Source: an uncultured Rhodospirillaceae bacterium
GTDB lineage: Bacteria > Pseudomonadota > Alphaproteobacteria > Rhodospirillales > Magnetospirillaceae
Reading direction: 5' to 3'
Assembly: GCA_903941105.1 (NCBI GenBank)
Contig: CAJANL010000099.1
Span: 1-64,000, forward strand
DNA length: 64,000 nucleotides
Positions 18,545-29,214 of this stretch are shown in pieces (position 1 is the stretch's first letter; each line of letters starts with the position of its first letter). The notes under the pieces are model-generated. The model made no database searches. It saw only the letters and a list, made by a program, of their open reading frames with translations, and was not told the DNA's origin. Position numbers and translations under genes: made by a program.

Positions 18545-19237
18545 ATGGACTTCGATGAACATGCTGCGGACTATTTAGCCACAGTCCGGCGTAGCGTGGC
18601 TTTCTCCGGACAGGACGGCGCATTCTTCGCGCAAGTGAAGGCCGACGTCATCGTCGAGCTGACCGCCGGCATTCTTGGTCATCCCTCCGAACTCGCGGCG
18701 CTGGACGTAGGCTGCGGCGTCGGACTGCTCACCGGCCTGGTGGCGCCGGCGTTCCGTGCCATCTCGGGATCGGATGTCTCGGCCAAGTCGCTGGCGCTGG
18801 CGGCGGAGCAGGTGCCGTCGGCCGAGTTTCGCGCCGGCTCGGGCACGGCCCTGCCCTTCGCCGATGACAGCTTCGACGTGGTCTACGCCGTCTGCGTCTT
18901 TCATCATGTGGAGATGGGCGACCGCGAGGCCCTGGCGCGAGAGATGGCGCGGGTGGCGAGGCCGGGCGGGCTGGTGATGATCCTCGAACACAATCCATGG
19001 AATCCGCTCGCCCGATGGGTGGTCAGCCGGTGCCCGCTGGATCGCGATGCGCGCCTGCTGTCGGCGGGGGTGGCCGAGACGCTGCTGCGGCGGGCGTCGC
19101 TGCGGCCGGTGGCGCGCCGCTACGTCGCGCTGTTGCCCCTCGGCGCCGGCTGGGCCAGGGGTGTCGAACGAACCTTGGCAGGCCTGCCGCTCGGTGCGCA
19201 ATATGCGGTGGCCGCAGTCAAGGGAAAGCCGGCATGA
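18545..19237 (+). CDS. Class I SAM-dependent methyltransferase, UbiE/Methyltransf_11 type (230 aa)
   Basis: A compact methyltransferase with ALDVGCGVGLLTGL as the SAM loop, FDVVYAVCVFHHV as motif II and ARPGGLVMILEHNPWNP as motif III. It is the first gene of the CDP-glucose operon and overlaps rfbG by ATGA, so a nucleotide-sugar or lipid-linked-sugar methylation is likely. The ATG at 18545 has no Shine-Dalgarno but a -10 box ends six bases before it. The alternative upstream start at 18509 would precede that promoter. Confidence 0.8.
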   Translation: MDFDEHAADYLATVRRSVAFSGQDGAFFAQVKADVIVELTAGILGHPSELAALDVGCGVGLLTGLVAPAFRAISGSDVSAKSLALAAEQVPSAEFRAGSGTALPFADDSFDVVYAVCVFHHVEMGDREALAREMARVARPGGLVMILEHNPWNPLARWVVSRCPLDRDARLLSAGVAETLLRRASLRPVARRYVALLPLGAGWARGVERTLAGLPLGAQYAVAAVKGKPA

Positions 19238-20307
19238 CCGCCCGTCCGAGTTTCAATGTCTGGAAGAACCGCCGGGTTCTGGTGACCGGCCACACCGGCT
19301 TCAAGGGTGGCTGGCTGGCGGCCTGGCTCGGCCTGCTCGGCGCCGAGGTCTCGGGATTCGCCCTGGCCCCCGACACCGATCCGAACCTGTTCGGGGTTCT
19401 CGGCCTCGACCGCAGGATGCGCTCGATCCTGGGCGATGTCAGGGACGCCGAAGCCCTCGCCCACGCGGTGGCCGAGACGCGGCCCGAAGTGGTGTTCCAT
19501 CTGGCGGCACAGCCGCTGGTGCGCCGCTCGTACCGCTGCCCGTCGGCGACCTTTGCCGTCAACGTCCAAGGTACCGTCAACCTGCTCGAAGCGATCCGCG
19601 CCCAGCCGTCGGTCAAGGCGGTGCTGGTGGTCACCAGCGACAAGGTCTACGCCAACGACGAGCTCGGGCGCCCCTTCCGCGAGGGCGATCCCCTGGGCGG
19701 CCACGACCCCTACAGCGCCAGCAAGGCCTGCGCCGAGATCGTCTGCGCCAGCTGGCGCGATTCCTTCCTGGCCGAGGCCGGCATCCTGTTGGCCAGCGCG
19801 CGGGCCGGCAACGTCATCGGCGGCGGTGATTGGTCGGAGGACCGTCTGGTTCCCGACATCGCCCGGACCATCGGCAGCGGCCGTCCGGTGGTGCTGCGCA
19901 ATCCCGATTCGGTGCGGCCGTGGCAACACGTGCTCGATGCGACGCAGGGCTACCTCAATCTGGCCGCCCGCCTCCTGGACGGCGACCGGTCCGCCGCGCG
20001 CGGCTGGAACTTCGGGCCTGGTGCCGGCCTGGTGCCGGTTCGCGAGGTCGCGAACACCATGATCGCCGCCTGGGGGCAGGGATCGTCCATCGCCCTGCCG
20101 CAGGAAGGCGCCCCCCATGAGGCCGCCCTGCTGATGCTGGACAGCTCCGAGGCCGGCCGGGCGCTGGGCTGGATGCCGGTTCTGTCCATCACCGAGGCGC
20201 TGCACTGGACCGCCGAGTGGTACCGTGCCCACGCCGCCGAGCCGGCGCACGCCGCCGCCCTGACCCAGGAACAGCTTCAACGCATGATGGACCGCCTGTC
20301 GTCATGA
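19234..20307 (+). CDS. rfbG: CDP-glucose 4,6-dehydratase (357 aa)
   Basis: An extended SDR converting CDP-D-glucose to CDP-4-keto-6-deoxy-D-glucose. The NAD motif is GHTGFKGGWLA with the characteristic GFKG of RfbG. The catalytic Tyr and Lys are in DPYSASK, TSDKVYAN is the Thr/Ser strand, and RAGNVIGGGDWSEDRLVPD is diagnostic for this subfamily. Length is normal. It overlaps its neighbours by ATGA on both sides; the partner rfbF lies two genes downstream. Together they supply the CDP-deoxyhexose branch of the polysaccharide. Confidence 0.94.
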   Translation: MTARPSFNVWKNRRVLVTGHTGFKGGWLAAWLGLLGAEVSGFALAPDTDPNLFGVLGLDRRMRSILGDVRDAEALAHAVAETRPEVVFHLAAQPLVRRSYRCPSATFAVNVQGTVNLLEAIRAQPSVKAVLVVTSDKVYANDELGRPFREGDPLGGHDPYSASKACAEIVCASWRDSFLAEAGILLASARAGNVIGGGDWSEDRLVPDIARTIGSGRPVVLRNPDSVRPWQHVLDATQGYLNLAARLLDGDRSAARGWNFGPGAGLVPVREVANTMIAAWGQGSSIALPQEGAPHEAALLMLDSSEAGRALGWMPVLSITEALHWTAEWYRAHAAEPAHAAALTQEQLQRMMDRLSS

Positions 20308-21323
20308 CCGCCACCGCCCTCCCTCCGCGGCCCCTGATCTCGGTGATCGTCCCCGTCTACGATGAGGAGGACAACGTCGTCGCCTGCTACGAGGCCGTGA
20401 CGGCCGTGCTGGCGACGGTCGCCGACCGCTACGACTGGGAATTCGTCTTCACCGACAACCACAGGAGCGACCGGACCTTCGAGCTTCTCGCCGAGCTGGC
20501 GGTGCGCGACCGCCGCGTCAGGGTGTTCCGCTTCTCGCGCAATTTCGGCTTCCAGCGTTCGATCATGACCGGCTACCTGATGGCGCGCGGTGACGCGGCG
20601 GTGCAGCTCGACTGTGACCTCCAGGACCCGCCGGCGATGATTCTCGACTTCCTGGCGCGCTGGGAGGAGGGCTTCAAGGTCGTCTACGGCATCCGCCGCT
20701 CCCGCCCCGAGGCGGCGTGGCTGCGGGGCGCCCGGCGGATGTTCTATCGCCTCGTCGACACCCTGAGCGAACAGCCGCTGCCGCACGATGCCGGCGATTT
20801 CCGGCTGGTGGACCGCCGGGTGATCGACGAACTGCGTCACCACCACGACATGCACCCCTATCTGCGCGGCATGATCGCCGGCATGGGCTTCGCCCAGACC
20901 GGCATCCCCTACGACCGCGAGGCGCGACGGGGCGGCCGCAGCAAGTTCAACCTGTTCTCGCTGAGCCTACTGGCCCTCGACGGCATCGTCGGCCAGTCGC
21001 ACCAGCCGCTGCGGGTGGCCAGCTATATCGGGGTGGGGGCGGGGGCCTTGGCGGTCGTCACCGCCCTGGTGCTGGTGTTCGAGAAACTGTTCCTGGGTGC
21101 CAGCTGGCCGTCCGGGTGGGCGTTCCTGGTGGTGCTGGTGCTGGCCTCGTTGGCGATCAACGCCTTCCTGCTCGGAATCATCGGCGAGTATATCGGCCGC
21201 ACCTACAGCCAGGTACGGCCGCAGCCGCTCACCATCATCGAGAACGCCATCGACGCGGCCACCGTGGCCGACGGAGGCACCCCCCCGAAGCGGGTGACCT
21301 TCGGCAGTGGAGGAGAGGCATGA
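20304..21323 (+). CDS. Glycosyltransferase family 2, polyprenyl-phosphate sugar transferase type (339 aa)
   Basis: An N-terminal GT-A domain (about 12-230) has SVIVPVYDEEDNV and DCDLQDPP as metal/donor motifs. RRGGRSKFNLF precedes two membrane helices near 235-260 and 272-300, as in GtrB/DPM1-like enzymes that load a sugar onto undecaprenyl phosphate. Such lipid-linked sugars are the donors of GT-C proteins, and two GT-C-like proteins lie nearby. It is coupled by ATGA to both neighbours. The donor sugar is not predictable. Confidence 0.9.
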   Translation: MTATALPPRPLISVIVPVYDEEDNVVACYEAVTAVLATVADRYDWEFVFTDNHRSDRTFELLAELAVRDRRVRVFRFSRNFGFQRSIMTGYLMARGDAAVQLDCDLQDPPAMILDFLARWEEGFKVVYGIRRSRPEAAWLRGARRMFYRLVDTLSEQPLPHDAGDFRLVDRRVIDELRHHHDMHPYLRGMIAGMGFAQTGIPYDREARRGGRSKFNLFSLSLLALDGIVGQSHQPLRVASYIGVGAGALAVVTALVLVFEKLFLGASWPSGWAFLVVLVLASLAINAFLLGIIGEYIGRTYSQVRPQPLTIIENAIDAATVADGGTPPKRVTFGSGGEA

Positions 21324-22090
21324 AGGCTGTGATTCTGGCCGGAGGCCGCGGCACCCGCCTGGCCGAGGAAACCTCGGTGCGCCCCAAGCCGATGGTGGAG
21401 ATCGGCGGCCTGCCCATGCTGGTCCACATCATGGACGGCTATGCCCGCCACGGCATCGCCGACTTCGTCGTCGCCTGCGGCTACAAGGGCGACGTCATCA
21501 AGTCGTGGTTCCGCGACTTCTCGCTGGCATCGGGCGACCTTGAGATCGATCTCGCCAGCGGCCGGGTGGACGCGGTGGCGGCCAACGCCCGCGATTGGCG
21601 CGTCTCCCTGGTCGACACCGGCCTCGACACCTTTACCGGCGGGCGGCTGAAGCGCCTGGCGCCGCGCCTGTGCGACGGGACCTTCCTGGCGACCTACGGC
21701 GACGGGCTGGCGGATGTCGATATCGCCCGGCTGGTGCAGTTTCACCGCGCCCATGGCCGGCTGGCAACGGTGACGGCGGTGCACCCGCCGGCCCGCTTCG
21801 GCGCCCTGGACCTGGACGGCGACCGCGTCACCGATTTCGCCGAGAAGGTGCAGGCCCGCGAGGGGTGGATCAACGGCGGCTTCTTCGTGTTCGAGCCGGC
21901 GGTGCTCGACCGCATCGGTGGCGACGGCTCGTCGCTGGAGCATGACCTGCTGGCGACCCTGACCGCCGAGGGCGAGCTGATGGCCTATCGCCACGAGGGC
22001 TTCTGGCATCCGGTCGACACTCTCCGCGACAAGCTGGCCCTGCAGGCGCTGTGGGAGTCCGGCCAGGCGCCGTGGGCGCAGGGCCGTTGA
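21320..22090 (+). CDS. rfbF: Glucose-1-phosphate cytidylyltransferase (256 aa)
   Basis: Makes CDP-glucose from CTP and glucose-1-phosphate. The nucleotidyltransferase signature LAGGRGTRLAEETSVRPKPM opens the protein. YGDGLADVD holds the metal-binding Asp, and WINGGFFVFEP and GFWHPVDTLRD are diagnostic for RfbF. Length is normal. The start has a strong aggagagg Shine-Dalgarno and overlaps the GT2 stop as ATGA. It works with rfbG two genes upstream. Confidence 0.95.
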   Translation: MKAVILAGGRGTRLAEETSVRPKPMVEIGGLPMLVHIMDGYARHGIADFVVACGYKGDVIKSWFRDFSLASGDLEIDLASGRVDAVAANARDWRVSLVDTGLDTFTGGRLKRLAPRLCDGTFLATYGDGLADVDIARLVQFHRAHGRLATVTAVHPPARFGALDLDGDRVTDFAEKVQAREGWINGGFFVFEPAVLDRIGGDGSSLEHDLLATLTAEGELMAYRHEGFWHPVDTLRDKLALQALWESGQAPWAQGR

Positions 22091-22932
22091 GCCGCCCCGT
22101 CCTGCTGTTCGGCGCATCCGGCCGGCTGGGCCGGGCGGTCGTGAGTCGGGGCGGGCGTCCGCTGCGGCGGATCGCCTGGGAGAACGCGAAGGCGTGGACG
22201 GCCGGCGAGGCCCGGGCGGCGGTGGGCGATGCGCTGGACTGGGCGCGGGCCGCCGGAGGCGACGGGCTCGATGTCGTCCTGGCCTCGGGGCTGATCAGCC
22301 CGTCATGTTCCGCCGCCGAGATCGAAGCCGGCAACGTCGCCTTCCCGCTCATGGTGGCGCGCGCGGCGCTCGCCGTCGCCGGGGTCCGCTGCCTGACCTT
22401 CGGCACCATCCTCGAACACTTCGCCGATATCGCGGCGGTGAACCGCTATGTCCGGTCCAAGCGGTCGCTGGCGGCGGGCCTGACCGCGCCGGGGCGCCTG
22501 ATGCACCTGCGGCTTCACACCCTCTACGGCGGCGGGGCGCCGTCGCCGCACATGTTCACCGGCCAGATGGCGGCGGCGCTGGCGGCGCGGACACCCTTCG
22601 CCATGACCTCGGGCCGGCAGTTGCGCGAATACCACCACGTCGACGACGTCGCGGCCAGCATGGCCGCCCTTCTCGACCGGGATTGGGGCGGCCTGGGGGC
22701 CAGCCTCGACCTCAGCTCGGGACAGCCGGTTGCCCTGAGGGTGCTGGCGGAAGCCGTCTTCGGCCGCCTGGGCCGCCTGGGCGACCTGCGGCTGGGCGAG
22801 GCCGGTGAGGCCGGACCGGACAATGACGGCCGCATCTTCCCCCGCTCACCCGACTGGTTGCTGCCCGCCGGCCGCGAGCCGGTCGCCGGGGTCTGCCGAT
22901 GGCTGTGCGATTGCCTGGAGGCGCGGACGTGA
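22087..22932 (+). CDS. NAD-dependent epimerase/dehydratase-like SDR (281 aa)
   Basis: A short extended-SDR protein with GASGRLGRAVV as dinucleotide motif and YVRSK as a YxxxK pair. REYHHVDDVAASMAALL is the typical substrate-domain helix. It is shorter than most epimerases and has a divergent Gly motif, so it may be a reductase acting on the 4-keto sugar made by RfbG. The TTG at 22087 overlaps the rfbF stop as TTGA and gives the family start SRPVLLFGAS. The exact reaction is unassigned. Confidence 0.78.
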   Translation: MSRPVLLFGASGRLGRAVVSRGGRPLRRIAWENAKAWTAGEARAAVGDALDWARAAGGDGLDVVLASGLISPSCSAAEIEAGNVAFPLMVARAALAVAGVRCLTFGTILEHFADIAAVNRYVRSKRSLAAGLTAPGRLMHLRLHTLYGGGAPSPHMFTGQMAAALAARTPFAMTSGRQLREYHHVDDVAASMAALLDRDWGGLGASLDLSSGQPVALRVLAEAVFGRLGRLGDLRLGEAGEAGPDNDGRIFPRSPDWLLPAGREPVAGVCRWLCDCLEART

Positions 22933-24053
22933 AGCGGGCGGCGACGGCGGTGGTGGTGACGGTCCTCTGCGTCCTGCTCTACGAGGCCTCGGTTCGCGGC
23001 CTCTACCGCCTGGGGGCCGAGGTTCCCGCCCTGCGCGGCATCCAGGGTGCGGTGGGCTTCTTCGTGCAGGAAAACGCCATCCTCGAATCCGGATGGGAGA
23101 AGGACTTCCTCGGCCGCTGGCGTAACGGCGCCACCTTCAGCAGCCGCATCGGCGGGCTGTTCGCGCCGCACCCGACGCGCGGCTGGAGCACGGTGGCCGA
23201 CCGGCGCGAGACCATCGCCGGCATCCCCTACGCAACCAACAACATGGGGCACCGCTCGCCCGACGACTGGAGCTTTGCGCCGGAACGCTTCCGCATCCTG
23301 GCGCTCGGCGATTCCTTCACCTTCAACCACGACCACGGCGACCGCGAGGACTGGCCCTATCGCCTCGGCCTGCTGGATGGCCGCTATCAGGTGGTCAATC
23401 TCGGAGTCAGCGGCTATGGCATCGACCAGATGCTGGTGACGCTGGAGGAGACCATCGACCTCTACCGGCCCCACATGGTGGTGATGGCATTCATCGGCGA
23501 CGACATGGCCCGGGCGCTTCTGTCGTTCCGCGACTACGCCAAGCCCCGGTTCCGCGTCGACGACGGCATTCTGCGGCAGGTCGGCGAACCGATCCCGCCC
23601 CCTGGAGACTTGGCACGCGGGCTTGAAGGGCGCGGCTTCGTCACCGACCGGCCGGTGTTCCAGCTCAAGACCGTCTTCACCGGCTGGGTGCTGGCGCGGC
23701 TCGCCCGCGACGCCGCCGAACGCGAGCCCTTGGCCAGCGCCATCCTGGACCGCACGCTGGTCCTCACCCGGGAGCGCGGTGCCGGCTTCCTGCCGGCCTA
23801 TCTCGGCGCCAACGAGGAGTTGGAGCGGCCGGCCACGACCACGGCATGGGGCGAACGCCTGTTCGAGCGATGGCGCCAGGCAAACGGCGGCAACGGCGTC
23901 AATGCCCGGCAGGCGTTCCTGACGCTAATGGATTCCACCCTGACCGGGGCGGGCCATTATGACGCCGCCCAGAACGCGGCCGTCGCGCGAATGGTCCGCG
24001 ACGCGGTCGCCGGCAGCCCGGAATGGCGGCGGTGGCGGTCAGAAACCCATTGA
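22929..24053 (+). CDS. Membrane-anchored SGNH/GDSL-like hydrolase (374 aa)
   Basis: An N-terminal signal-anchor (TAVVVTVLCVLLYEASV) is followed by an SGNH domain: block I ILALGDSFTFN with nucleophile Ser, block II NLGVSGYGIDQ and block III-like VMAFIGDDMA. Such periplasmic proteins add or remove O-acyl groups on exported glycans. The GTG at 22929 overlaps the preceding stop as GTGA. It resembles the second SGNH protein at 26403-27554 in design and motif order. A canonical C-terminal catalytic DxxH is not obvious from reading alone. Confidence 0.75.
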   Translation: MKRAATAVVVTVLCVLLYEASVRGLYRLGAEVPALRGIQGAVGFFVQENAILESGWEKDFLGRWRNGATFSSRIGGLFAPHPTRGWSTVADRRETIAGIPYATNNMGHRSPDDWSFAPERFRILALGDSFTFNHDHGDREDWPYRLGLLDGRYQVVNLGVSGYGIDQMLVTLEETIDLYRPHMVVMAFIGDDMARALLSFRDYAKPRFRVDDGILRQVGEPIPPPGDLARGLEGRGFVTDRPVFQLKTVFTGWVLARLARDAAEREPLASAILDRTLVLTRERGAGFLPAYLGANEELERPATTTAWGERLFERWRQANGGNGVNARQAFLTLMDSTLTGAGHYDAAQNAAVARMVRDAVAGSPEWRRWRSETH

Positions 24054-24109
24054 CAGTGCCGGCTTGAGCAGCCTCAATCTCCCCCAATTCGAGACACTCC
24101 CGGAATCCC

Positions 24110-25375
<1,266 letters not shown>

Positions 25376-25385
25376 GCGAGGTCCC

Positions 25386-26339
25386 TTGGCCCGCCGCATC
25401 CTGTTCGTCACCGCCAGCCGCATCGGCGACGCGGTGCTGTCGACCGGGGTGCTGGCCCACCTCGCCGCCAGCCATCCCGACGCGAAATTCACCGTGGCCT
25501 GCGGCGCCCCGGCGGCGGCGCTGTTCGCCCCCGCTCCCTTCGTCGAGCGCGTCATTCCCATGGTCAAGCGGCGGCGCGCCGGCCATTGGTTCGACCTGTG
25601 GAAGGCGACCGCCGGAACCTGGTGGTCCATGGTGGTCGACCTGCGCGGCTCGGCCCTGGCCTGGGCGGTGCCGACGGCGAAGCGCCGCGTCCTGAAATCA
25701 TCCTGGGCACCCAAGCACCGCCTGGCCCACCTGGCCTCCGCCCTCGGGATGACCGAACCGCTGCCGCCGGTGCTGTGGAATACCCCCGCCCAGACCGCCC
25801 TGGCCGAGCGCCTGGTCCCCACCGGTTCACCGGTACTGGCGGTGGGGCCGACCGCCAATTGGGGCGCCAAGCAATGGCCGGCGGAGCGTTTCGCCGAGGT
25901 CGCGGCCCGTCTTACCGCCCTAGACGGCGTGCTGCCGGGAGCACGGGTGGCGGTGTTCGCCTCCGAGGCCGAGCGGGCCGCCGCCGCCCCCCTGCTGGCC
26001 TCGCTGCCGGCCGAGCGCCGGCTCGATCTGGTTGGCATGCCCGATCTGGCCATGGTGCATGCCTGCCTCACGCGCTGCGCCCTTTACCTCGGCAATGATT
26101 CCGGGCTGATGCATATCGCCGCCGCCGCCGGCATTCCGACGCTGGGGGTGTTCGGGCCATCGTCGGAGCTGTTCTATGGCCCGTTCGGGCGGCGCTGCGC
26201 CAGCGTGCGCGGCCCACGGTCGTTCGAGGACATCTGCCACGCCGCCGACTACGACTACCGCAGCCATGACTGCATGATGCTGGACCTGGATGCCGCCCGG
26301 GTGACGGCGGCGGCCGAAGCGTTGTGGCGCGACCGCTAG
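25386..26339 (+). CDS. Glycosyltransferase family 9 / heptosyltransferase-like (317 aa)
   Basis: Starts RRILFVTASRIGDAVLSTGV, the GT9 acceptor loop, and carries GNDSGLMHIAAAAGIPTLGVFG as the donor site near residue 240. The TTG at 25386 was chosen because it is the only in-frame start ahead of the domain that does not overlap tviB; a short aggt precedes it. It differs from the other GT9 in this island (11325-12365) in lacking the Cys-rich tail. It probably transfers heptose or a related sugar to LPS. Confidence 0.85.
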   Translation: MARRILFVTASRIGDAVLSTGVLAHLAASHPDAKFTVACGAPAAALFAPAPFVERVIPMVKRRRAGHWFDLWKATAGTWWSMVVDLRGSALAWAVPTAKRRVLKSSWAPKHRLAHLASALGMTEPLPPVLWNTPAQTALAERLVPTGSPVLAVGPTANWGAKQWPAERFAEVAARLTALDGVLPGARVAVFASEAERAAAAPLLASLPAERRLDLVGMPDLAMVHACLTRCALYLGNDSGLMHIAAAAGIPTLGVFGPSSELFYGPFGRRCASVRGPRSFEDICHAADYDYRSHDCMMLDLDAARVTAAAEALWRDR

Positions 26340-26402
26340 GCATTTGGTCGCTATTGACGTTCGTGCTATAGGGTGCACTCCCTGTCAGGAGAGGATCGCC
26401 CG

Positions 26403-27554
26403 GTGCGTCACCCCCGTCGCAGACGTAATCGAGGCAGCTCCGGGGCACTCGCTTCAGTGCTGAAGAACCTCTTCCTTGTCCTGCTCTCCTGCGCGGTGGG
26501 GCTGGGCTTGGCCGAGGCCGTCGCCTGGCAGTTCCAGCCGCCGCCACGGCCGGCCATTCCGCAGAACATGCTTGAGGTCTCGGGCGGCGTGTGGCGGATG
26601 ACCCCCAATTTCAGCGGCGTCATGGATAATCGGGTGGATTTCCGCGATGCCGCCGTCTCGTCCGACACCCAGGGCAACCGCATCGTTCCCGCCGCGCCGG
26701 CCGAGGCGCCGCGCCGCCTTCTGGTGATCGGCGACAGCCAGACCTTCGGCCACGGACTATCCAACGAGGAGTCGTGGCCCAACTGGCTGCAGAACGATCT
26801 CAACCGCCGCAACGCCGGGGTCCGGGTGGTCAACATGGGGGTGCCCGGCATCAACATCGACCAGTACCTGGAACGGATTAAGGCCATCGCCGAGGACATC
26901 CGGCCCACCGACGTGGTGCTGATCGGGGTGTCGTGGAACGACCTGATCACCCCGCCGTCGCAGGTGCAAGTCAACGCGGTGGTCGAGGGCTATCTGGTCA
27001 ATGCCGCCAGCACCGGCAACATCGAGGACGCCCGGGCGAAGATCCGGATCTTCGAGTTCACCGGCCTGGTCGTGCCGCCGTTGCAGAACGTCAAGGACTT
27101 CCTCGATTCGCTCAGCCAGACCTCGGCCCTGGTCGGCCTGATGTATCCCCGCGCCCGAGCGATCTATTACCGTCTGCGCGACCATTCGCCGGTGGCCAAT
27201 CTGGTGGCCGAGGGCGTTCCCGAGGCCAATGTGGTGCTGTTGCGCAAGATCGCCGACAAGGTGGCGGAGCGGGGAGGCCGCACGGTGGTGGCACTGCTGC
27301 CCGAGCGCATGTTCTTCGACGACGCGGCCTACGCCGTCTATTCGGTCAACGGACGCGATTTCCCCACCCCCGACTATCAGGCACACCTGGCGCAGCCCAT
27401 GTGCCAGCGACTGGAGCTGACCTGTCTGAACCTGTTCCCGGTGCTGCACGAGCATCACCGCGAGGGCGTGGTATTCAAGGTCGATGGCCATTACAACCCC
27501 AGGGGGGCCGCTGTGATCGGTCCCTGGCTGGCGGGAGAAGTGTTCCCGCAATAG
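26403..27554 (+). CDS. Membrane-anchored SGNH/GDSL-like hydrolase (383 aa)
   Basis: A basic N-terminus (RHPRRRRNRG) precedes a membrane helix (NLFLVLLSCAVGLGLAEAV), giving an inside-positive signal anchor. The SGNH domain has LLVIGDSQTFGHG (block I), VVNMGVPGINIDQ (block II), IGVSWND (block III) and a late DGHYNPRGAAVIG, which has the DxH expected of the catalytic Asp-His. The GTG at 26403 has an aggagagg Shine-Dalgarno eight bases upstream, better than the ORF-track ATG. It is a likely periplasmic O-acyl esterase or transferase of the glycan. A possible promoter (TTGGTC, 17 bases, TATAGG) lies just upstream. Confidence 0.78.
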   Translation: MRHPRRRRNRGSSGALASVLKNLFLVLLSCAVGLGLAEAVAWQFQPPPRPAIPQNMLEVSGGVWRMTPNFSGVMDNRVDFRDAAVSSDTQGNRIVPAAPAEAPRRLLVIGDSQTFGHGLSNEESWPNWLQNDLNRRNAGVRVVNMGVPGINIDQYLERIKAIAEDIRPTDVVLIGVSWNDLITPPSQVQVNAVVEGYLVNAASTGNIEDARAKIRIFEFTGLVVPPLQNVKDFLDSLSQTSALVGLMYPRARAIYYRLRDHSPVANLVAEGVPEANVVLLRKIADKVAERGGRTVVALLPERMFFDDAAYAVYSVNGRDFPTPDYQAHLAQPMCQRLELTCLNLFPVLHEHHREGVVFKVDGHYNPRGAAVIGPWLAGEVFPQ

Positions 27555-27588
27555 GCCGGTGAAAGCCCTGCCCACTCCCTGTCATTCG

Positions 27589-27597
27589 TGATATACC
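27589..27597 (+). promoter_or_regulatory. Possible extended -10 promoter for purH
   Basis: TGA-TATACC forms an extended -10 box 31 bases before the purH ATG, with only a poor -35 (TGCCCA) 17 bases upstream. The spacer to the preceding gene is 74 bases. No purine riboswitch structure was recognised by eye. Confidence 0.3.
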
Positions 27598-27628
27598 GCG
27601 CCGTTCGCCGCCTTCCCCGGAGCCCCCC

Positions 27629-29209
27629 ATGTCCGACCGCCCCATCCGCCGCGCCCTGCTGTCCGTTTCCGACAAGACCGGGCTGGTCGAGTTCGCCCGT
27701 TTCCTGGCCGGCCAGGGGGTGGAACTGCTGTCCACCGGCGGCACCGCCAAGGCCATGCGCGAGGCCGGACTGACGGTCATCGAGGTCGCCGACTACACCG
27801 GCTTCCCCGAGATGCTGGATGGCCGGGTCAAGACGCTGCATCCCAAGGTGCATGGCGGCCTGCTCGGCATCCGCGGCAGCGCCGAACATGAGGCGGCCAT
27901 GGCCGCCCACGGCATCGCGCCCATCGACCTGCTGGTGGTCAACCTCTACCCGTTCGAGGAAACCGTCGCCAAGGGCGCCGACTGGGAAACCTGCGTCGAG
28001 AACATCGACATCGGCGGCCCGGCCATGATCCGCGCCGCCTCGAAGAACCACGACGCCGTCACCGTGGTGGTGGACGTCGAGGACTACGCCGTGGTCACCG
28101 GGGAGATGACGGCCAACGGCGGCGCCACTTCGCTGGGCTTGCGCAAGCGCCTGGCCGCCACCGCCTACGCTCGCACCGGCGCCTATGACGCCGCCATCTC
28201 GTCGTGGTTCGCCCGCGAACTGGGCGACACCTTCCCGCGCCGTATCGTGGTGGCGGGCGAGCTGAAGCAGTCGTGCCGCTATGGCGAGAACCCGCACCAG
28301 CAGGCGGCCTACTACACCTCGGGCGTCAAGCTGCGCCCCGGCGTCGCCACCGCGCGGCAGATTCAGGGCAAGGAGCTGTCGTACAACAACCTCAACGACA
28401 CCGATGCCGCCTTCGAGCTGGCGGCCGAATTCGACCAGCCGGCGGTGGCCATCATCAAGCACGCCAACCCGTGCGGCGTGGCGGCGGGGTCCGACATGGT
28501 CTCGGCCTACAAGGCGGCCTTGGCCTGCGACCCGGTCTCGGCCTTCGGCGGCATCATCGCCCTCAACCGCAGGCTCGACGGCGCCACCGCCGAGGAGATC
28601 TGCAAGCTGTTCACCGAGGTGGTGATCGCCCCCGAGGCCGACGACGCGGCCATCGCCGCCTTCGCCGCCAAGAAGAACCTGCGCCTGCTGGTCACCGGCG
28701 GCATGCCCGACCCGGCCGAGCCCGGCATGACCCTGAAGGCCATCGCCGGCGGCTACCTGTTCCAGAGCCGCGACAGCGGCCGCGTCTCGCTGCAGGAGTT
28801 GAAGGTGGTGACCAAGCGGGCACCCACCGATCAGGAACTGGCCGACCTGCTGTTCGCCTTCCGCGTCTGCAAACACGTCAAGTCCAACGCCATCGTCTAC
28901 GTCAAGAACGGCGTCACCGTCGGCATCGGCGCCGGCCAGATGAGCCGCGTCGACTCCAGCCGCATCGCCGCCTGGAAGAGCAAGGAGGCGGCCGACGCCG
29001 CCGGCCAGGCCGAAGCCGGCACCATCGGGTCGGTGGTGGCCTCGGATGCCTTCTTCCCCTTCGCCGACGGACTGCTGGCGGCGGCGGCGGCGGGTGCCAC
29101 CGCGGTGATCCAGCCCGGCGGCTCCATGCGCGACGCCGAGGTCATTGCCGCCGCCGACGAGAAGGGCCTGGCCATGGTGCTGACCGGAATGCGTCATTTC
29201 CGGCATTGA
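27629..29209 (+). CDS. purH: Bifunctional AICAR formyltransferase / IMP cyclohydrolase (526 aa)
   Basis: Catalyses the last two steps of purine synthesis, AICAR to FAICAR to IMP. The N-terminal cyclohydrolase (about 1-145) begins [20 protein letters not shown] and has [13 protein letters not shown] and [11 protein letters not shown]. The C-terminal transformylase contains KHANPCGVA, with the catalytic Lys-His, and [12 protein letters not shown]. It has full length and typical order. It is followed five bases later by gmhB, so the two may be cotranscribed. Housekeeping gene, high confidence. Confidence 0.97.
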   Translation: MSDRPIRRALLSVSDKTGLVEFARFLAGQGVELLSTGGTAKAMREAGLTVIEVADYTGFPEMLDGRVKTLHPKVHGGLLGIRGSAEHEAAMAAHGIAPIDLLVVNLYPFEETVAKGADWETCVENIDIGGPAMIRAASKNHDAVTVVVDVEDYAVVTGEMTANGGATSLGLRKRLAATAYARTGAYDAAISSWFARELGDTFPRRIVVAGELKQSCRYGENPHQQAAYYTSGVKLRPGVATARQIQGKELSYNNLNDTDAAFELAAEFDQPAVAIIKHANPCGVAAGSDMVSAYKAALACDPVSAFGGIIALNRRLDGATAEEICKLFTEVVIAPEADDAAIAAFAAKKNLRLLVTGGMPDPAEPGMTLKAIAGGYLFQSRDSGRVSLQELKVVTKRAPTDQELADLLFAFRVCKHVKSNAIVYVKNGVTVGIGAGQMSRVDSSRIAAWKSKEAADAAGQAEAGTIGSVVASDAFFPFADGLLAAAAAGATAVIQPGGSMRDAEVIAAADEKGLAMVLTGMRHFRH

Positions 29210-29214
29210 GCGGC

